Shown: positions 50,717 to 62,759, counted from the stretch's first letter. The stretch: DNA of 64,000 nucleotides from Altererythrobacter lutimaris (GCF_013371495.1 NZ_JABWTA010000001.1:1844001-1908000); one strand, 5' to 3'. Program-made: numbers and translations. The notes: a model not told the origin generated them from the sequence alone.

Positions 50717-52120
50717 ATGCGTGAGACTGCACCCTTATCGACGCCGACCTGGGGCGAGGAAATCCGGGCGACATTCAAGCTCGCCTGGCCCATGGCGCTC
50801 GCCAATCTTCTGCAGATGCTCACTTACGCTATCGACGTGATGTTCATCGCACGATTGGGTGATGAAGAGCTTGCGGCAAGTTCGCTCGCGGTTTCTTGGT
50901 TCGGTCTGCTGCTTTGGGCGCTCATGTCTATGTGCGGAGCTGTTGCTGCGGTCATAGCCGCTGAAATCGGCGAAAATCCGAAAGCGGTCAGGCCGATCCG
51001 GCGCGCGGCCCGCATGGCATTGTGGCTTGCGATCATAACAGGCGCGATTGCCATGGCACTGGCCGCAGGACTGCTAGGTCCTATCATGCGCTTGACCGGC
51101 CAGCAGGCAGAGATCGCCGAGCTCGCTGATGGCTACATGATAGTTCTAATCTGGTCGATGATCCCGATGATGATCGCAAGCGTGCTGCGTAATTACGTAT
51201 CCGCGCTTGGCCGTCCTTATGTCGCAACCGCGATCACCGGGCTCGGCATCGTCGTGAACGGCATCGCCAATTACGCCTTCGTTTTCGGCAATTTCGGCAT
51301 GCCGCGACTGGAGCTGGTCGGCGCAGCGATTGCGACAATTATCACGTCGATCATCGTGCTGCTCGCTTATGTGGCGCTCATTCGCTGGGACAAGTTGCTG
51401 CACCGCTACCGGATCTTCGCGGCCTGGTGGCGCGCGGACTGGCAAGTGTTCTGGAAGATCACACGGATCGGAACGCCCATCGCCTTTACAGTGACGGCAG
51501 AGGCGGGCATCTTTGGTGCTGCAGCCTTTATGATGGGCAGGTTCGGCGCGGCAGAGCTTGCCGGGCATACAGTCGCGTTGCAACTGGCGGCGCTAGCCTT
51601 TCAGGTTCCCCATGGTGTTGGCCAAGCAACCACTATTCGCGTCGGTTATTTCTATGGCGCACGCGACCCGCAAGGTATCAAGCAGGCTGGATGGGTTGCG
51701 ATTGCTATGGGCGCAGGCTTCATGAGCTTTACTGCACTCCTGATGCTGTTTGCCCCCGAGTTATTGCTTTCGATTTATGTCGATGTCGAAGCGGCGCGCA
51801 ACGCAGCTTTAGTCAGCTTCGCCTTGCAATATCTCGTGCTGGCAGCTGTGTTCCAGCTTGCTGACGGAGTTCAGGCCGTGGCTGCCGGAGCCTTGCGCGG
51901 ATTGCAGGATACGCGCGTACCGATGTGGATAGCGATTTTCAGCTATTGGGTCCCCGGCATGGGGCTAGCGATCGGCCTGGGCTTCTTCACGTCGATGGCT
52001 GGAGTGGGTGTATGGATCGGCCTTGCAGCAGGGCTATTCAGCGCAGCCGTTCTGCTGACCTGGCGCTGGTTGCTGCGCGAGCGGTTGCGCCTTACGCGCC
52101 GGCCCGAAAAACGCGCTTGA
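50717..52120 (+). CDS. MATE-family efflux transporter
   Basis: 467 residues from the ATG at 50717 (GCGGAAAAG upstream). About twelve membrane helices; the first repeat has LAWPMALANLLQMLTYAIDV and ARLGDEELAASSLAVSWFGL, typical of NorM-type MATE transporters that expel cationic drugs with Na+ or H+. The substrate is unknown. Upstream sequence from 50609 in the same frame is Arg-rich and not protein-like, so the later start was chosen. Confidence 0.9.
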   Translation: MRETAPLSTPTWGEEIRATFKLAWPMALANLLQMLTYAIDVMFIARLGDEELAASSLAVSWFGLLLWALMSMCGAVAAVIAAEIGENPKAVRPIRRAARMALWLAIITGAIAMALAAGLLGPIMRLTGQQAEIAELADGYMIVLIWSMIPMMIASVLRNYVSALGRPYVATAITGLGIVVNGIANYAFVFGNFGMPRLELVGAAIATIITSIIVLLAYVALIRWDKLLHRYRIFAAWWRADWQVFWKITRIGTPIAFTVTAEAGIFGAAAFMMGRFGAAELAGHTVALQLAALAFQVPHGVGQATTIRVGYFYGARDPQGIKQAGWVAIAMGAGFMSFTALLMLFAPELLLSIYVDVEAARNAALVSFALQYLVLAAVFQLADGVQAVAAGALRGLQDTRVPMWIAIFSYWVPGMGLAIGLGFFTSMAGVGVWIGLAAGLFSAAVLLTWRWLLRERLRLTRRPEKRA

Positions 52121-52162
52121 TCGACCAGCGAACGCAAAGCCAAATTTTTTCCTGAACAGTTG

Positions 52163-52225
52163 TTGACTCTCAATCGGGCCAACCCCATCTGCGCCCAGCT
52201 GGCACTCTTCATGTGAGAGTGCTAA
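52163..52225 (+). promoter_or_regulatory. groESL promoter: sigma32-like site and CIRCE element
   Basis: TTGACT (52163-52168), 14 nt, then CCCCATCT (52183-52190), a good sigma32-type promoter. Overlapping downstream is the CIRCE operator CTGGCACTC-N9-GAGTGCTAA (52199-52225; consensus TTAGCACTC-N9-GAGTGCTAA), the binding site of HrcA. Both heat-shock controls therefore appear at one promoter. Confidence 0.85.
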
Positions 52226-52261
52226 TCGTGATTTGTTCAACCAAACAGAAAGGTCATTACC

Positions 52262-52549
52262 ATGGCATTTCGTCCGCTCCACGACCGCGTCGTGGTCCGT
52301 CGTATCGAAGCCGACCAGAAAACCGCTGGCGGCATTATCATCCCAGACAGCGCGCAAGAAAAGCCAAGCGAAGGCGAAATCGTCTCCGTCGGCGAAGGCG
52401 CATATGACGATTCAGGCAAGCGCGTTGCTCTGGACGTCAAAGCTGGCGACCGCGTGCTGTTCGGCAAGTGGTCCGGCACTGAAGTCAAGATCGACGGCGA
52501 AGACCTGTTGATCATGAAAGAAAGCGACATCATGGGCGTGCTCGGCTGA
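52262..52549 (+). CDS. groES: Co-chaperonin GroES
   Basis: 95 residues. Begins [20 protein letters not shown]; mobile loop [20 protein letters not shown] and C-terminal [16 protein letters not shown] are canonical. It caps GroEL. Controlled by the CIRCE/sigma32 region upstream; groEL follows after 55 nt. Confidence 0.98.
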   Translation: MAFRPLHDRVVVRRIEADQKTAGGIIIPDSAQEKPSEGEIVSVGEGAYDDSGKRVALDVKAGDRVLFGKWSGTEVKIDGEDLLIMKESDIMGVLG

Positions 52550-52586
52550 GCCTGACCCACTTTCGCTTCTCAAACCGAATTTCTGA

Positions 52587-54257
<1,671 letters not shown>

Positions 54258-54258
54258 G

Positions 54259-54290
54259 CCTGGTCCTGAGCCTGTCGAAGGGCTCGGGGC
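54259..54290. repeat. REP-like element of the GAGCC-TGTCGAAG-GGCTC type
   Basis: CCTGAGCC and GGCTCGGG pair around TGTCGAAG. The core CCTGAGCCTGTCGAAGG is like the short dispersed repeat seen in many sphingomonad and other proteobacterial genomes (from memory, not searched). Confidence 0.55.
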
Positions 54291-54314
54291 GCCGTTCATT
54301 CGAATACATAATAG

Positions 54315-54347
54315 GGCCCGGCGGAGCGATCTGCCGGGCCTTTTTTT
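54315..54347 (+). terminator. groESL terminator
   Basis: Perfect 8-bp stem GGCCCGGC/GCCGGGCC with loop GGAGCGATCT, followed by seven T. The remaining bases to 54574 show no gene. Confidence 0.93.
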
Positions 54348-54574
54348 GTGGGCAATGCGCTGCGCCTTCAGCAGTTTTGCGAGGGTCCGCATTGCATTTG
54401 TGGAAACCGTAATCGCGCAGACTCGTTAGAGCCGGGCAGGTTATATGGCGGAATCTGATGTGTTCAGTCGCTTGCGCGCAACATTTTGTCGCAGTGGCGA
54501 AACTTAGCGCTTGCCGAGTGGAATCCACCGCCGTTAAGCCTGTGCAAACCTAAACCACTTTATACGCGGGGCAC

Positions 54575-55603
54575 ATGAGGAAGCTTTTACAACAGTTCGG
54601 ACTTGGCCTTGCTGCAAGCGCACTTGTGCTCAGCGCCCCTGCGATTGCGCAATCCAATCAGCTCGAAGCCTCTTTTGACAGCGCTTTCGGCACAGAGGTG
54701 CGCGAGCCGCAAAGCTTCAAGGCGATATACGATAATGACTTCGAGCAACGCATCGCGCGCATCGCCGATGGCCGCAAGGGTCGCATCGGTGTCGCAGCCA
54801 TTGATCTGTCAACCGGCGAGTCCATAGACATCCTTGGCGACCAGCTGTTTCCGATGGCTTCCACTAGCAAGATCGCTGTAGCGGCGACCTATCTGGAGAT
54901 GGTCGAGCAAGGCAAATACTCGCTCACCAGCGAATTTCCTCTGCTGATCCCGATCCGGTCAGCTAAGTTTTCGAGCCGCGCTGCGCCTGTGCGCGAAGGC
55001 GAGTACATGTCTGCGATCGATCTCATCGAGATAATGATCACCCGCTCCAGCAATCCTGCGACAGACTCGCTGATCAAGGCAGTAGGCGGCACCAACAAAG
55101 TCAATGACTGGATGCGCCGTCAGGGTATCGAAGAATTCAGCATCGACCGCGATATCGCGACACTTGTGCGCGATGACGGCGAGTTTGATCCCGTCTCTTA
55201 CATCGATGAGCGCGATGCAGCCACGCCCAAGGCGATGCTGGAACTGCTGGTCGGGCTGTACCAAGGCAAGTTTCTCGAGCCGGAAAGCCGTCGGGTGATT
55301 CTCGATGCAATGAGCCGGACCCGCACGGGCAAGCGCCGTATCAAAGGCCGGATGCCGGAGACTGCTCGAGTCAGCCACAAGACGGGCTCGCTCAATAATA
55401 CGTCATCCGATGTTGGCTTTATCCAGTCACCCGACGGTCGGACGATTGCTGTTGCGATTTATGTGACCGGACAGGGCTCTCGCGGAAATCGTGAAGCACG
55501 TATCGCTGAGATTGCTCGAGCGCTCTATGACGGGTTCGCTTCGCGGGCACGCAAGCCGCAGAACTGGACCAACGCCACCAACGCCCAGCGTACAGGCGGC
55601 TGA
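54575..55603 (+). CDS. Exported serine hydrolase, class A beta-lactamase fold
   Basis: 342 residues with signal peptide (cut after AIAQ). The beta-lactamase/penicillin-binding elements are SxxK in PMASTSKIAVA, SxN in MITRSSNPATDSLIK and KTG in VSHKTGSLNNTSSDVGF. The region between lacks a clear class A Glu loop, so a D,D-peptidase-like or accessory hydrolase is as likely as a resistance enzyme. Confidence 0.82.
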   Translation: MRKLLQQFGLGLAASALVLSAPAIAQSNQLEASFDSAFGTEVREPQSFKAIYDNDFEQRIARIADGRKGRIGVAAIDLSTGESIDILGDQLFPMASTSKIAVAATYLEMVEQGKYSLTSEFPLLIPIRSAKFSSRAAPVREGEYMSAIDLIEIMITRSSNPATDSLIKAVGGTNKVNDWMRRQGIEEFSIDRDIATLVRDDGEFDPVSYIDERDAATPKAMLELLVGLYQGKFLEPESRRVILDAMSRTRTGKRRIKGRMPETARVSHKTGSLNNTSSDVGFIQSPDGRTIAVAIYVTGQGSRGNREARIAEIARALYDGFASRARKPQNWTNATNAQRTGG

Positions 55604-55637
55604 GCAGCGGACGGGTCCATCTAGACTTTCATAAGGA

Positions 55638-55671
55638 CGAAAAGAAAGGGCGGCGCCAATCGGCACCGCCC
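55638..55671 (-). terminator. Terminator of the acidic lipoprotein gene
   Basis: GGGCGG-C-GCC / GGC-A-CCGCCC hairpin between two convergent genes. On the minus strand it is followed by TTTCTTTTC; on the plus strand by CTCTTC. Confidence 0.65.
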
Positions 55672-55706
55672 CTCTTCAAATTCGCAATTGAATTTGGCCG
55701 CGAGGA

Positions 55707-55958
55707 TTACTCAGCAGCTTCTTCCATTGCGCCTTCAGCTTCAGCAACAGCTTCGTCAGCAGCAGCTTCAACGTCTGCAGCAGCGTCTTCCATTGCTTCG
55801 CCAGCGTCTTCCATGGCGCCTTCAGCTTCAGCGGTTGCTTCTTCAGCAACTGCTTCAGCGTCAGCCATTGTGTCTTCAGCAGCGGTTTCAGCTTCTGCGC
55901 ATGCAGCCAGGCCAAGAGCCGAAGCAGAGATAGCGGCAGCAAGAACGATCTTACGCAT
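55707..55958 (-). CDS. Ala/Glu-rich acidic repeat lipoprotein
   Basis: 83 residues. A lipobox signal (LGLAACAEA, Cys20) then a 63-residue tail made almost only of Ala, Glu, Asp, Gly, Met, Thr and Val, with about two dozen acidic and no basic residues. Near-repeats such as AEGAMEDAGEAMEDA and AEAEGAMEEAAE imply growth by duplication and a helical or disordered rod. Function unknown. The 296 nt upstream (to polA) contain no gene and likely hold its promoter. Confidence 0.8.
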   Translation of the reverse strand: MRKIVLAAAISASALGLAACAEAETAAEDTMADAEAVAEEATAEAEGAMEDAGEAMEDAAADVEAAADEAVAEAEGAMEEAAE

Positions 55959-56254
55959 AGAAAAAATTCCTTAGATCAGCGAGTTAGTATCCGCTCGGTG
56001 GTCCCCCCTCGAACGGACAAAACAAACCTCAATCGGGCTCGTCTTGTGTTGCCTAAATAATGGCAGCTTTGTGGCAGTGCAAGCGGATTCGTCACATTTT
56101 GCCATTTTCCCGCCTCAATTGGCCGCGTCGCAGAAACCGTCCAACTGGCCTTTTACGGAGGAGGAAACATCTCAATTCCCCCCGTGGAAAACCCGTGCGG
56201 AAAATGTGGTACCAACGCCTTACCAGCAAGCGAGGCCAGTGCTAGCACCGGTGA

Positions 56255-59104
56255 ATGGCGGACAAGAATCACCTCTATCTGGTCGACGGATCATCCTACA
56301 TCTTCAGAGCCTATCACCGGCTCCCTCCTTTAACTGATCCGGAAGGAACGCCGGTTGGTGCAGTCTATGGCTACACCACCATGCTCTGGAAGCTTGCAGA
56401 TGATCTCGATCAAGCTGAAGGGCCAACGCATATGGCGGTGATCCTCGACAAGGATTCGAAGAGCTTCCGCAACGATATCTACCCCGAATACAAGGCGAAC
56501 CGCCCGCCTCCGCCTGAAGATCTGGTGCCGCAATTCCCGCTCATCCGAGATGCGACGCGCGCGTTCAGCCTGCCTTGCATTGAAGAGCAAGGCCTTGAAG
56601 CAGACGACTTGATTGCGAGCTATGCCCGCGCTGCCCAGCGCGAAGGCTGGGATGTAACCATCGTCTCATCCGACAAGGATTTAATGCAGCTGGTCGGCGA
56701 AGAGAACGGTGCGCGGATCGACATGCTCGACACCATGAAGAGCCAGCGCATTTACCTCGAAGAGGTCGAAGAGAAGTTCGGCGTGAAGCCGGAGCTGGTC
56801 GGAGATGTCCTCGCGCTGATGGGCGACAGTGTCGACAATATTCCTGGCATTTATGGCATTGGTCCCAAGACGGCGAGCAAGCTGATCGCTGAGCATGGCT
56901 CACTAATCGCGGCGCTTGATCAAGCGCCGGACATGAAGAAGTCCAAGCTGAAAGAGCGGCTGATCGAAGGGCGCGAGGATGCAGAACTCAGCCGTGTGCT
57001 GGTAACGCTAAAGGAAGATTGCGATCTTCCTGAGCCGCTGGAAGACTTCAAGCTCGATGGCGTTCCGCCTGAGCCACTGGCTGCGTTTCTGGAGAAACAC
57101 GGGTTTACATCGCTCTTGCGTCGGCTCGGTGCGGGTGCTGGCAGCCCGGACCGCGCGAACGATCTCAACCCTGCAAAGCCGCAAACCAAGGGCGATGCAG
57201 GCACAGCAGAAGGCAGTAGCCAGCCTTTGCCGGACATGCCTGCGATTGACCGCAGCGCCTATGAGACCTTGCAAACGATGGAGCGGCTCGAGCAGTGGAT
57301 CGAGCGCGGATTTGCCGCGCGGCAGATTGCTGTCGACACCGAGACTTCGTCGCTCGATGCCATGCAGGCTGAGCTTGTCGGGATCAGTCTCGCGGTTGGA
57401 CCGAACGAGGCGTGCTATATCCCGCTCGCGCATTTGAACGAAGGCGGCGGCGGAAGCGACATGTTCTCGCAAGCGCCTGAACAGATTGATCGCGATGAAG
57501 CGCTCGCTGCGCTGCGCCCGCTGTTAAACGCGGACAGCGTCGTCAAGATCTTCCAGAACGGGAAATACGACCTCAATGTTTTGGCGCGCTACGATGTCGA
57601 AGTCAGTCCAATCGAGGACACGATGGTGATCAGCTTCGCGCTTGATGCAGGACGCGGCGAAAGCGGCATTGGCGGCGGTCACGGCATGGATGAACTGTCC
57701 GAACGGCACCTAGGCCACACGCCCATGGCGTTCAAGGATGTGTGCGGCACCGGCAAGAAGCAGATTCCGTTTGGCGAAGTTCCACTAGACAAAGCGACAG
57801 AGTATGCTGCCGAAGACGCCGACGTCACGTGGCGGCTCTACCAGCATTTGAAGCCGCGCTTGGCGGTTGAAGGCGGCTCGCGGGTCTATGAGCGAGTCGA
57901 CAAACCGCTTATCCCCGTGGTCGCGCAAATGGAGCGGCACGGGATCAAGGTTGATCGCGCCCGGCTTGCCAAACTGTCGGAAGAATTCGCGCAAGAGACC
58001 AAGCGGCTCGAAGGCGAAATCCACGAGATCGTTGGCGAAGAGTTTACTGTCGGCAGCCCCAAGCAGCTCGGCGATATCCTGTTCGACAAACTCGGCTATA
58101 AAGGCGGCAAGAAGGGCAAAAGCGGGCAATATTCAACTGATCAAAGCGTGCTTGAGCGCTTGGCAGGCGAAGGCGCTGATATTGCCAAAAAGGTGCTGGA
58201 ATGGCGCCAACTGACCAAGTTGAAGTCGACCTATACCGACGCACTGCAAGCGGCGATCAACCCGGGTACAGGCCGTGTGCACACAAGCTATTCGCTGGTC
58301 GGCGCACAAACCGGACGCCTCTCTTCAACCGATCCAAACCTGCAAAATATCCCGATCCGCACTGCCATCGGGCGGCAGATCCGCGAAGCCTTTGTGCCGG
58401 AAGATGGCAATGTCCTGCTCGCAGCGGACTACAGCCAGATCGAATTGCGGCTCGCTGCTCACATGGCCGATGTCGAAACTCTGAAAGATGCTTTTGCCAA
58501 TGGTGAAGACATCCACGCACGCACTGCGACCGAGATGTTCGGCGAAGTCACGCGCGACACACGTGCGCGGGCCAAAACGATCAACTTCGCGATCCTTTAT
58601 GGCATTTCGCGCTGGGGTCTTGCCGGACGACTGGAAGTTGAACCGGACGAAGCACAGGCCATGATCGACACATACTTCCAGCGCTTCCCCGGCATCCAGC
58701 GATACATCATGGAGACGCTGGAGACCGTGCGCGAGCGCGGCTATTCCGAAACGCTGTTTGGCCGCAAAACATGGTTCCCGCGCATCAATTCGAAGAATCA
58801 AGCTGAGCGGCAGGGTTCTGAACGCGCCGCCATCAATGCTCCGATCCAGGGGACAAGCGCTGACATCATCAAGCGCGCCATGGTCCGCATGACGCCCGCA
58901 TTGCAAGCCGAAGGCCTCGATCAGGTCCGCATGCTGCTGCAAGTACACGATGAATTGGTGTTTGAACTGCCCAAAGGCGACGTGGAGGCAGCAAAGCCAA
59001 TCATCGAACGCGTGATGGCGGAAGCAGCCGGCCCGTCAATCTCGATCGATGTGCCGCTTGGTGTCGATATCGGAACCGGCGCGAGCTGGGATGCGGCGCA
59101 CTGA
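56255..59104 (+). CDS. polA: DNA polymerase I
   Basis: 949 residues. The 5'-nuclease domain (about 1-290) begins HLYLVDGSSYIFRAYHRLPP. The 3'-5' exonuclease domain is intact, with IAVDTETSSLDAMQAEL, FQNGKYDLNVL and YAAEDADVTW. The polymerase domain has LLAADYSQIELRLAAHMADV, INFAILYGISRWGLAGRLEV and LLQVHDELVFELP. It fills repair and Okazaki gaps. No odd features. Confidence 0.98.
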   Translation: MADKNHLYLVDGSSYIFRAYHRLPPLTDPEGTPVGAVYGYTTMLWKLADDLDQAEGPTHMAVILDKDSKSFRNDIYPEYKANRPPPPEDLVPQFPLIRDATRAFSLPCIEEQGLEADDLIASYARAAQREGWDVTIVSSDKDLMQLVGEENGARIDMLDTMKSQRIYLEEVEEKFGVKPELVGDVLALMGDSVDNIPGIYGIGPKTASKLIAEHGSLIAALDQAPDMKKSKLKERLIEGREDAELSRVLVTLKEDCDLPEPLEDFKLDGVPPEPLAAFLEKHGFTSLLRRLGAGAGSPDRANDLNPAKPQTKGDAGTAEGSSQPLPDMPAIDRSAYETLQTMERLEQWIERGFAARQIAVDTETSSLDAMQAELVGISLAVGPNEACYIPLAHLNEGGGGSDMFSQAPEQIDRDEALAALRPLLNADSVVKIFQNGKYDLNVLARYDVEVSPIEDTMVISFALDAGRGESGIGGGHGMDELSERHLGHTPMAFKDVCGTGKKQIPFGEVPLDKATEYAAEDADVTWRLYQHLKPRLAVEGGSRVYERVDKPLIPVVAQMERHGIKVDRARLAKLSEEFAQETKRLEGEIHEIVGEEFTVGSPKQLGDILFDKLGYKGGKKGKSGQYSTDQSVLERLAGEGADIAKKVLEWRQLTKLKSTYTDALQAAINPGTGRVHTSYSLVGAQTGRLSSTDPNLQNIPIRTAIGRQIREAFVPEDGNVLLAADYSQIELRLAAHMADVETLKDAFANGEDIHARTATEMFGEVTRDTRARAKTINFAILYGISRWGLAGRLEVEPDEAQAMIDTYFQRFPGIQRYIMETLETVRERGYSETLFGRKTWFPRINSKNQAERQGSERAAINAPIQGTSADIIKRAMVRMTPALQAEGLDQVRMLLQVHDELVFELPKGDVEAAKPIIERVMAEAAGPSISIDVPLGVDIGTGASWDAAH

Positions 59105-59185
59105 TCGCTACAGGCTGGCAGAGTTATCCAGCGCACTCGCTGCACCCCTTGAACGGGATCGTCAGCGCTCGTAACTGAGATCCCG

Positions 59186-60271
59186 ATGTTGGATCGCTAT
59201 AACCCCGCCACATGGTCGATAGACTGGGATGCTGTGCTGGTCGCAGGGATTGCGGTGGCGATTGCAGTCGCTATCGCATACGTCGTTTATCGCGCTATCT
59301 TTGCCGTCGCATCGCGGCTCGCCAACCTCTCAGACACGAAGGCGGACGAGCTTGTCATTTCCCGCATTCGGCGGCCGGTAAAGTGGTCAATTCTCGCGCT
59401 CGGCATCACTCTCATGGCGCAGTCCAATCCGGATTTGCGGGTCGCTTGGGAGCCTTTGGCAAAGTTTGTGCGCCCCGCTCTATTGGGCTGGATAGCCTAC
59501 ACGTTGGTGAAGGCGTTCACCGCCACGATGGAATATCGGCTGGAAGCGTCAGATGATCCCGTTGCTATGCGCAGCAGGCGCACGCGGATTGCGGTCCTCT
59601 CGCGCACAGCGACATTTGCGATCATCTTTATCACTGTCGGGCTCATGCTGTTCAGCATTCCGTCGGTGCAGTCCATCGGCACAACATTGCTCGCATCAGC
59701 AGGTCTTGCGGCATTGGCCGTTGGCGCAGCGGCACAGCCGGCGCTCAAGTCGCTTATCGGCGGCTTGCAGATTGCCGTCACCGAGCCATTCCGGATTGGC
59801 GACCTCGTGAAAGTCGGCGAAGATGCTGGCCGCGTGGAGGAAATCCGCATGAGCTTCGTCACGGTGCGAACCTGGGATGAGCGGCTGCTGATCATCCCGA
59901 CTTGCCGCTTTATTGATGAAAGCTTCGAAAACTGGTCGCGCAATAATGAGCAGTTGAGTGGTCCCGTCATGCTTCATCTCGATCCGATCGCCGATGTCAC
60001 ACCGCTTCGTGCGGAGTTCGAGCGCTATCTCAGCGAACATGAGCTGTTCGATGGGCGCACACAGAGTTGCCTTATGACGGAAGCTTATCCGGAGAGCGTC
60101 GAAGTACGCTTGGCAATGAGTGCGAAAACGATTGGCGAGCTGTTCCAATTGCGCTGCGATGTGCGCGAGCACATGCTCGCTTGGCTGCGCGATCATCAGG
60201 AAGATGCATTGATCCGCCATCGGCTTGAAGTGCCGGGCGGTCATCCCAAAGGACCGGAGCCCGCCGTCTAA
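59186..60271 (+). CDS. MscS-type mechanosensitive channel
   Basis: 361 residues. Membrane helices near 18-40, 65-85, 95-110 and 135-160, then the pore helix and MscS domain: TTLLASAGLAALAVGAAAQP, ALKSLIGGLQIAVTEPFRIG and RLLIIPTCRFIDESFENWSR. The Ala/Gly-rich pore pattern is typical. It releases solutes on hypo-osmotic stress. It lies 82 nt after polA and is convergent with the Cdc48-like gene. Confidence 0.9.
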   Translation: MLDRYNPATWSIDWDAVLVAGIAVAIAVAIAYVVYRAIFAVASRLANLSDTKADELVISRIRRPVKWSILALGITLMAQSNPDLRVAWEPLAKFVRPALLGWIAYTLVKAFTATMEYRLEASDDPVAMRSRRTRIAVLSRTATFAIIFITVGLMLFSIPSVQSIGTTLLASAGLAALAVGAAAQPALKSLIGGLQIAVTEPFRIGDLVKVGEDAGRVEEIRMSFVTVRTWDERLLIIPTCRFIDESFENWSRNNEQLSGPVMLHLDPIADVTPLRAEFERYLSEHELFDGRTQSCLMTEAYPESVEVRLAMSAKTIGELFQLRCDVREHMLAWLRDHQEDALIRHRLEVPGGHPKGPEPAV

Positions 60272-60281
60272 ACCTACTCGA

Positions 60282-62594
60282 TCAGTCGTGCTTCTTTGCG
60301 CGCGTCGACTCAATCATTCCTTCGTGGATGAACCCAATCGGATTGACTTCTGCGGCCCGCTTTTTGAGCTCCCCGCGCATCTTGCGGTATTCCGCTTCCA
60401 TCTTGGACGTGACCGTCGCACGCGAATCCTTAAGCGCTTCCTCGAAGTCGATCTTCGCCACTTCGCTAACTTCGCCGCCGACACGACGCAGGGCATTGAG
60501 GCCCGCACGGCGCACGACATCTTCAAGGTCTGCGCCGGTGAAGCGATCCGTCTTTTCCGCCACACCTGCAAGATCGACATCCTTGGCGAGCGGCATTCCG
60601 CCGGTGTGGATCTCCAGAATGTGGACGCGGCCCTTCTTGTCGGGCGTGCCGACATAGACGAGCTCGTCAAAGCGGCCGGGGCGTAGCAGCGCCGGATCGA
60701 CTAGCGCCGGCCGGTTAGTGGCACCGATGACCACGATGGATTGCAAATCCTCCATGCCGTCCATTTCCGCGAGCACAGTATTAACCACGCGGCCAGTGAC
60801 TTGCGGTTCGCCCTGCCCGCTGCCGCGTGCGGGCACGAGGCTATCGATCTCGTCGATAAAAACAACACAGGGCGCAACCGCGCGCGCGCGCTGGAACATG
60901 CGGCTGATCTGCTGCTCGCTTTCGCCATACCATTTGGACAGCAAGTCGCTCGATTTCATGGAGATGAAATTGGCTTCGGCTTCCTTCGCAACAGCCTTGG
61001 CGAGCAAGGTCTTCCCCGTGCCAGGAGGGCCATAGAGCAGGAAGCCTTTGGCAGGCCGGATACCTAAACGCCGGAAAGCATCAGGGTTCTTCAGTGGAAG
61101 CTCGATGCCTTCCTTCAGCTTGTCGATAGCATCGCCAATGCCGCCAATATCATCCCATCCGACATTGGGCATTTGCACCATGACTTCGCGCATCGCGCTC
61201 GGCTGAATACGTTTGAGCGCCTGCAGGAAGTCATCGCGCTCAACGCAGAGCTCTTCCAGCACTTCAGGCGGTATCGTGCGCTCGTCGAGATCAAGCTTAG
61301 GCATGATCCGGCGAACCGCATCAATCGCCGCTTCGCGGGCGAGCGCAGCGATATCGGCACCGACAAATCCGTGCGTCACGCGTGCCAGCTCGTCGAGCTT
61401 CACTTCATCGCCCAATGGCATGCCGCGGGTGTGAATGGCGAGGATCTCGCGCCGCCCGCTTTGGTCTGGCACGCCGATCACGATCTCGCGATCGAAACGG
61501 CCCGGACGGCGCAGTGCTTCGTCGATCGCATCGGGGCGATTGGTCGCAGCGATCACGACAAGATTTGCGCGCGCTTCAATGCCGTCCATCAAAGTGAGCA
61601 GCTGCGCAACGAGGCGCTTCTCTGCTTCGCCCGGCACCTGACTGCGCTTGGGCGCGATTGAATCGATCTCGTCGATAAAAATTATCGCTGGCGAGGAAGA
61701 CGCTGCCTCTTCGAACACTTCGCGCAGGCGTTTCTCGCTCTCGCCATAGCCCGAGCCCATGATTTCCGGTCCGTTGATGGAGAGGAAATGCGCATCCGAT
61801 TCGTTCGCGACGGCTTGCGCGAGCCGCGTCTTCCCTGTGCCGGGAGGGCCATGCAGCAACACGCCCTTGGGGGGATCGACACCGAGGCGGGTAAACAACT
61901 CGGGATAGCGCAGCGGCAGCTCAACCATTTCGCGCAATTGCTGGATGGTCTCATCCATGCCGCCGACATCATCGTAATTGACGACCGCACGGGCATCGCG
62001 TGCTTCTTCAAATTCCGCACGCAGCTCGACTTCGGTGTTCTCGTCGATATGGACAATGCCCTTTGGCGTCGTCGAGACGACCGACAGACGGATTTGAGTA
62101 AGCGCATAGGCGGGTGCACGCAGCAATTGCCGGACGTCGGCTGGCATGTTCTGCACCGGCTGCTGACCAGTTGTCGCGACGAGATCGCCAGCGACCAGTG
62201 GCCGCCGGAAGAAGTTGCGCTTCAACGCTTGCGATGGACCCTGCAGGCGCATTTCACGCTGAGCGGGGGCAAACACAACGCGCTTGGCGGCTCGAGTCTC
62301 AGCCCGCGTGATCGTGACATGTTCGCCGGAGGCCGCTTCCGAGTTACCACGTTGCAAACCATCGAGGCGGACGATTTCCAGCGCGTCATCTTCAGGATAG
62401 GCCGCCATAGCGATCGCGGGACTGCTGCGCTTGCCTGTGACTTCGACGATATCGCCTTCGGTAATGCCGAGCGCCTGAAACGCGGTTCGCGGCATGCGCG
62501 CGATCCCTTGACCCGATTCCTCCTGTCGCGCTGGCGCCACTTGAAGCCGAACTGTTGTCTCGGATGTCTCAGTCTCAGCGTCGGCTTTAGCCAT
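60282..62594 (-). CDS. Cdc48/p97-like double AAA+ ATPase
   Basis: 770 residues. An N-terminal domain (about 10-190) with the double-psi barrel features of Cdc48 ([34 protein letters not shown]) precedes two AAA modules. Walker A motifs GPPGTGKT at 249-256 and 522-529, Walker B FIDEID at 306-311 and again in the second ring, plus arginine fingers in both. The architecture is that of archaeal VAT and eukaryotic p97, which unfold proteins. It is monocistronic; substrate and partner are unknown. Confidence 0.92.
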   Translation of the reverse strand: MAKADAETETSETTVRLQVAPARQEESGQGIARMPRTAFQALGITEGDIVEVTGKRSSPAIAMAAYPEDDALEIVRLDGLQRGNSEAASGEHVTITRAETRAAKRVVFAPAQREMRLQGPSQALKRNFFRRPLVAGDLVATTGQQPVQNMPADVRQLLRAPAYALTQIRLSVVSTTPKGIVHIDENTEVELRAEFEEARDARAVVNYDDVGGMDETIQQLREMVELPLRYPELFTRLGVDPPKGVLLHGPPGTGKTRLAQAVANESDAHFLSINGPEIMGSGYGESEKRLREVFEEAASSSPAIIFIDEIDSIAPKRSQVPGEAEKRLVAQLLTLMDGIEARANLVVIAATNRPDAIDEALRRPGRFDREIVIGVPDQSGRREILAIHTRGMPLGDEVKLDELARVTHGFVGADIAALAREAAIDAVRRIMPKLDLDERTIPPEVLEELCVERDDFLQALKRIQPSAMREVMVQMPNVGWDDIGGIGDAIDKLKEGIELPLKNPDAFRRLGIRPAKGFLLYGPPGTGKTLLAKAVAKEAEANFISMKSSDLLSKWYGESEQQISRMFQRARAVAPCVVFIDEIDSLVPARGSGQGEPQVTGRVVNTVLAEMDGMEDLQSIVVIGATNRPALVDPALLRPGRFDELVYVGTPDKKGRVHILEIHTGGMPLAKDVDLAGVAEKTDRFTGADLEDVVRRAGLNALRRVGGEVSEVAKIDFEEALKDSRATVTSKMEAEYRKMRGELKKRAAEVNPIGFIHEGMIESTRAKKHD

Positions 62595-62720
62595 GCGGAG
62601 CGTCTCCCTGCGGTCTTCATGTTTGAGTGATCACGCCCGAGCGCAATCTCATGGCCACAACGAAGCGCAACCACGTGCTGGACCGATCTGTGGCCAGAGC
62701 GGCTCTAACGCAAGGGTTTT

Positions 62721-62759
62721 GGCTAAGAAAAATGCCCGGCTGGAAAACCAACCGGGCAT
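62721..62759 (-). terminator. Terminator of the exported methyltransferase-like gene
   Basis: ATGCCCGG-C-TGG AAAA CCA-A-CCGGGCAT hairpin; on the minus strand TTTTTCTTAG follows. It lies 116-154 nt past the stop of the gene at 62875. Confidence 0.7.
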
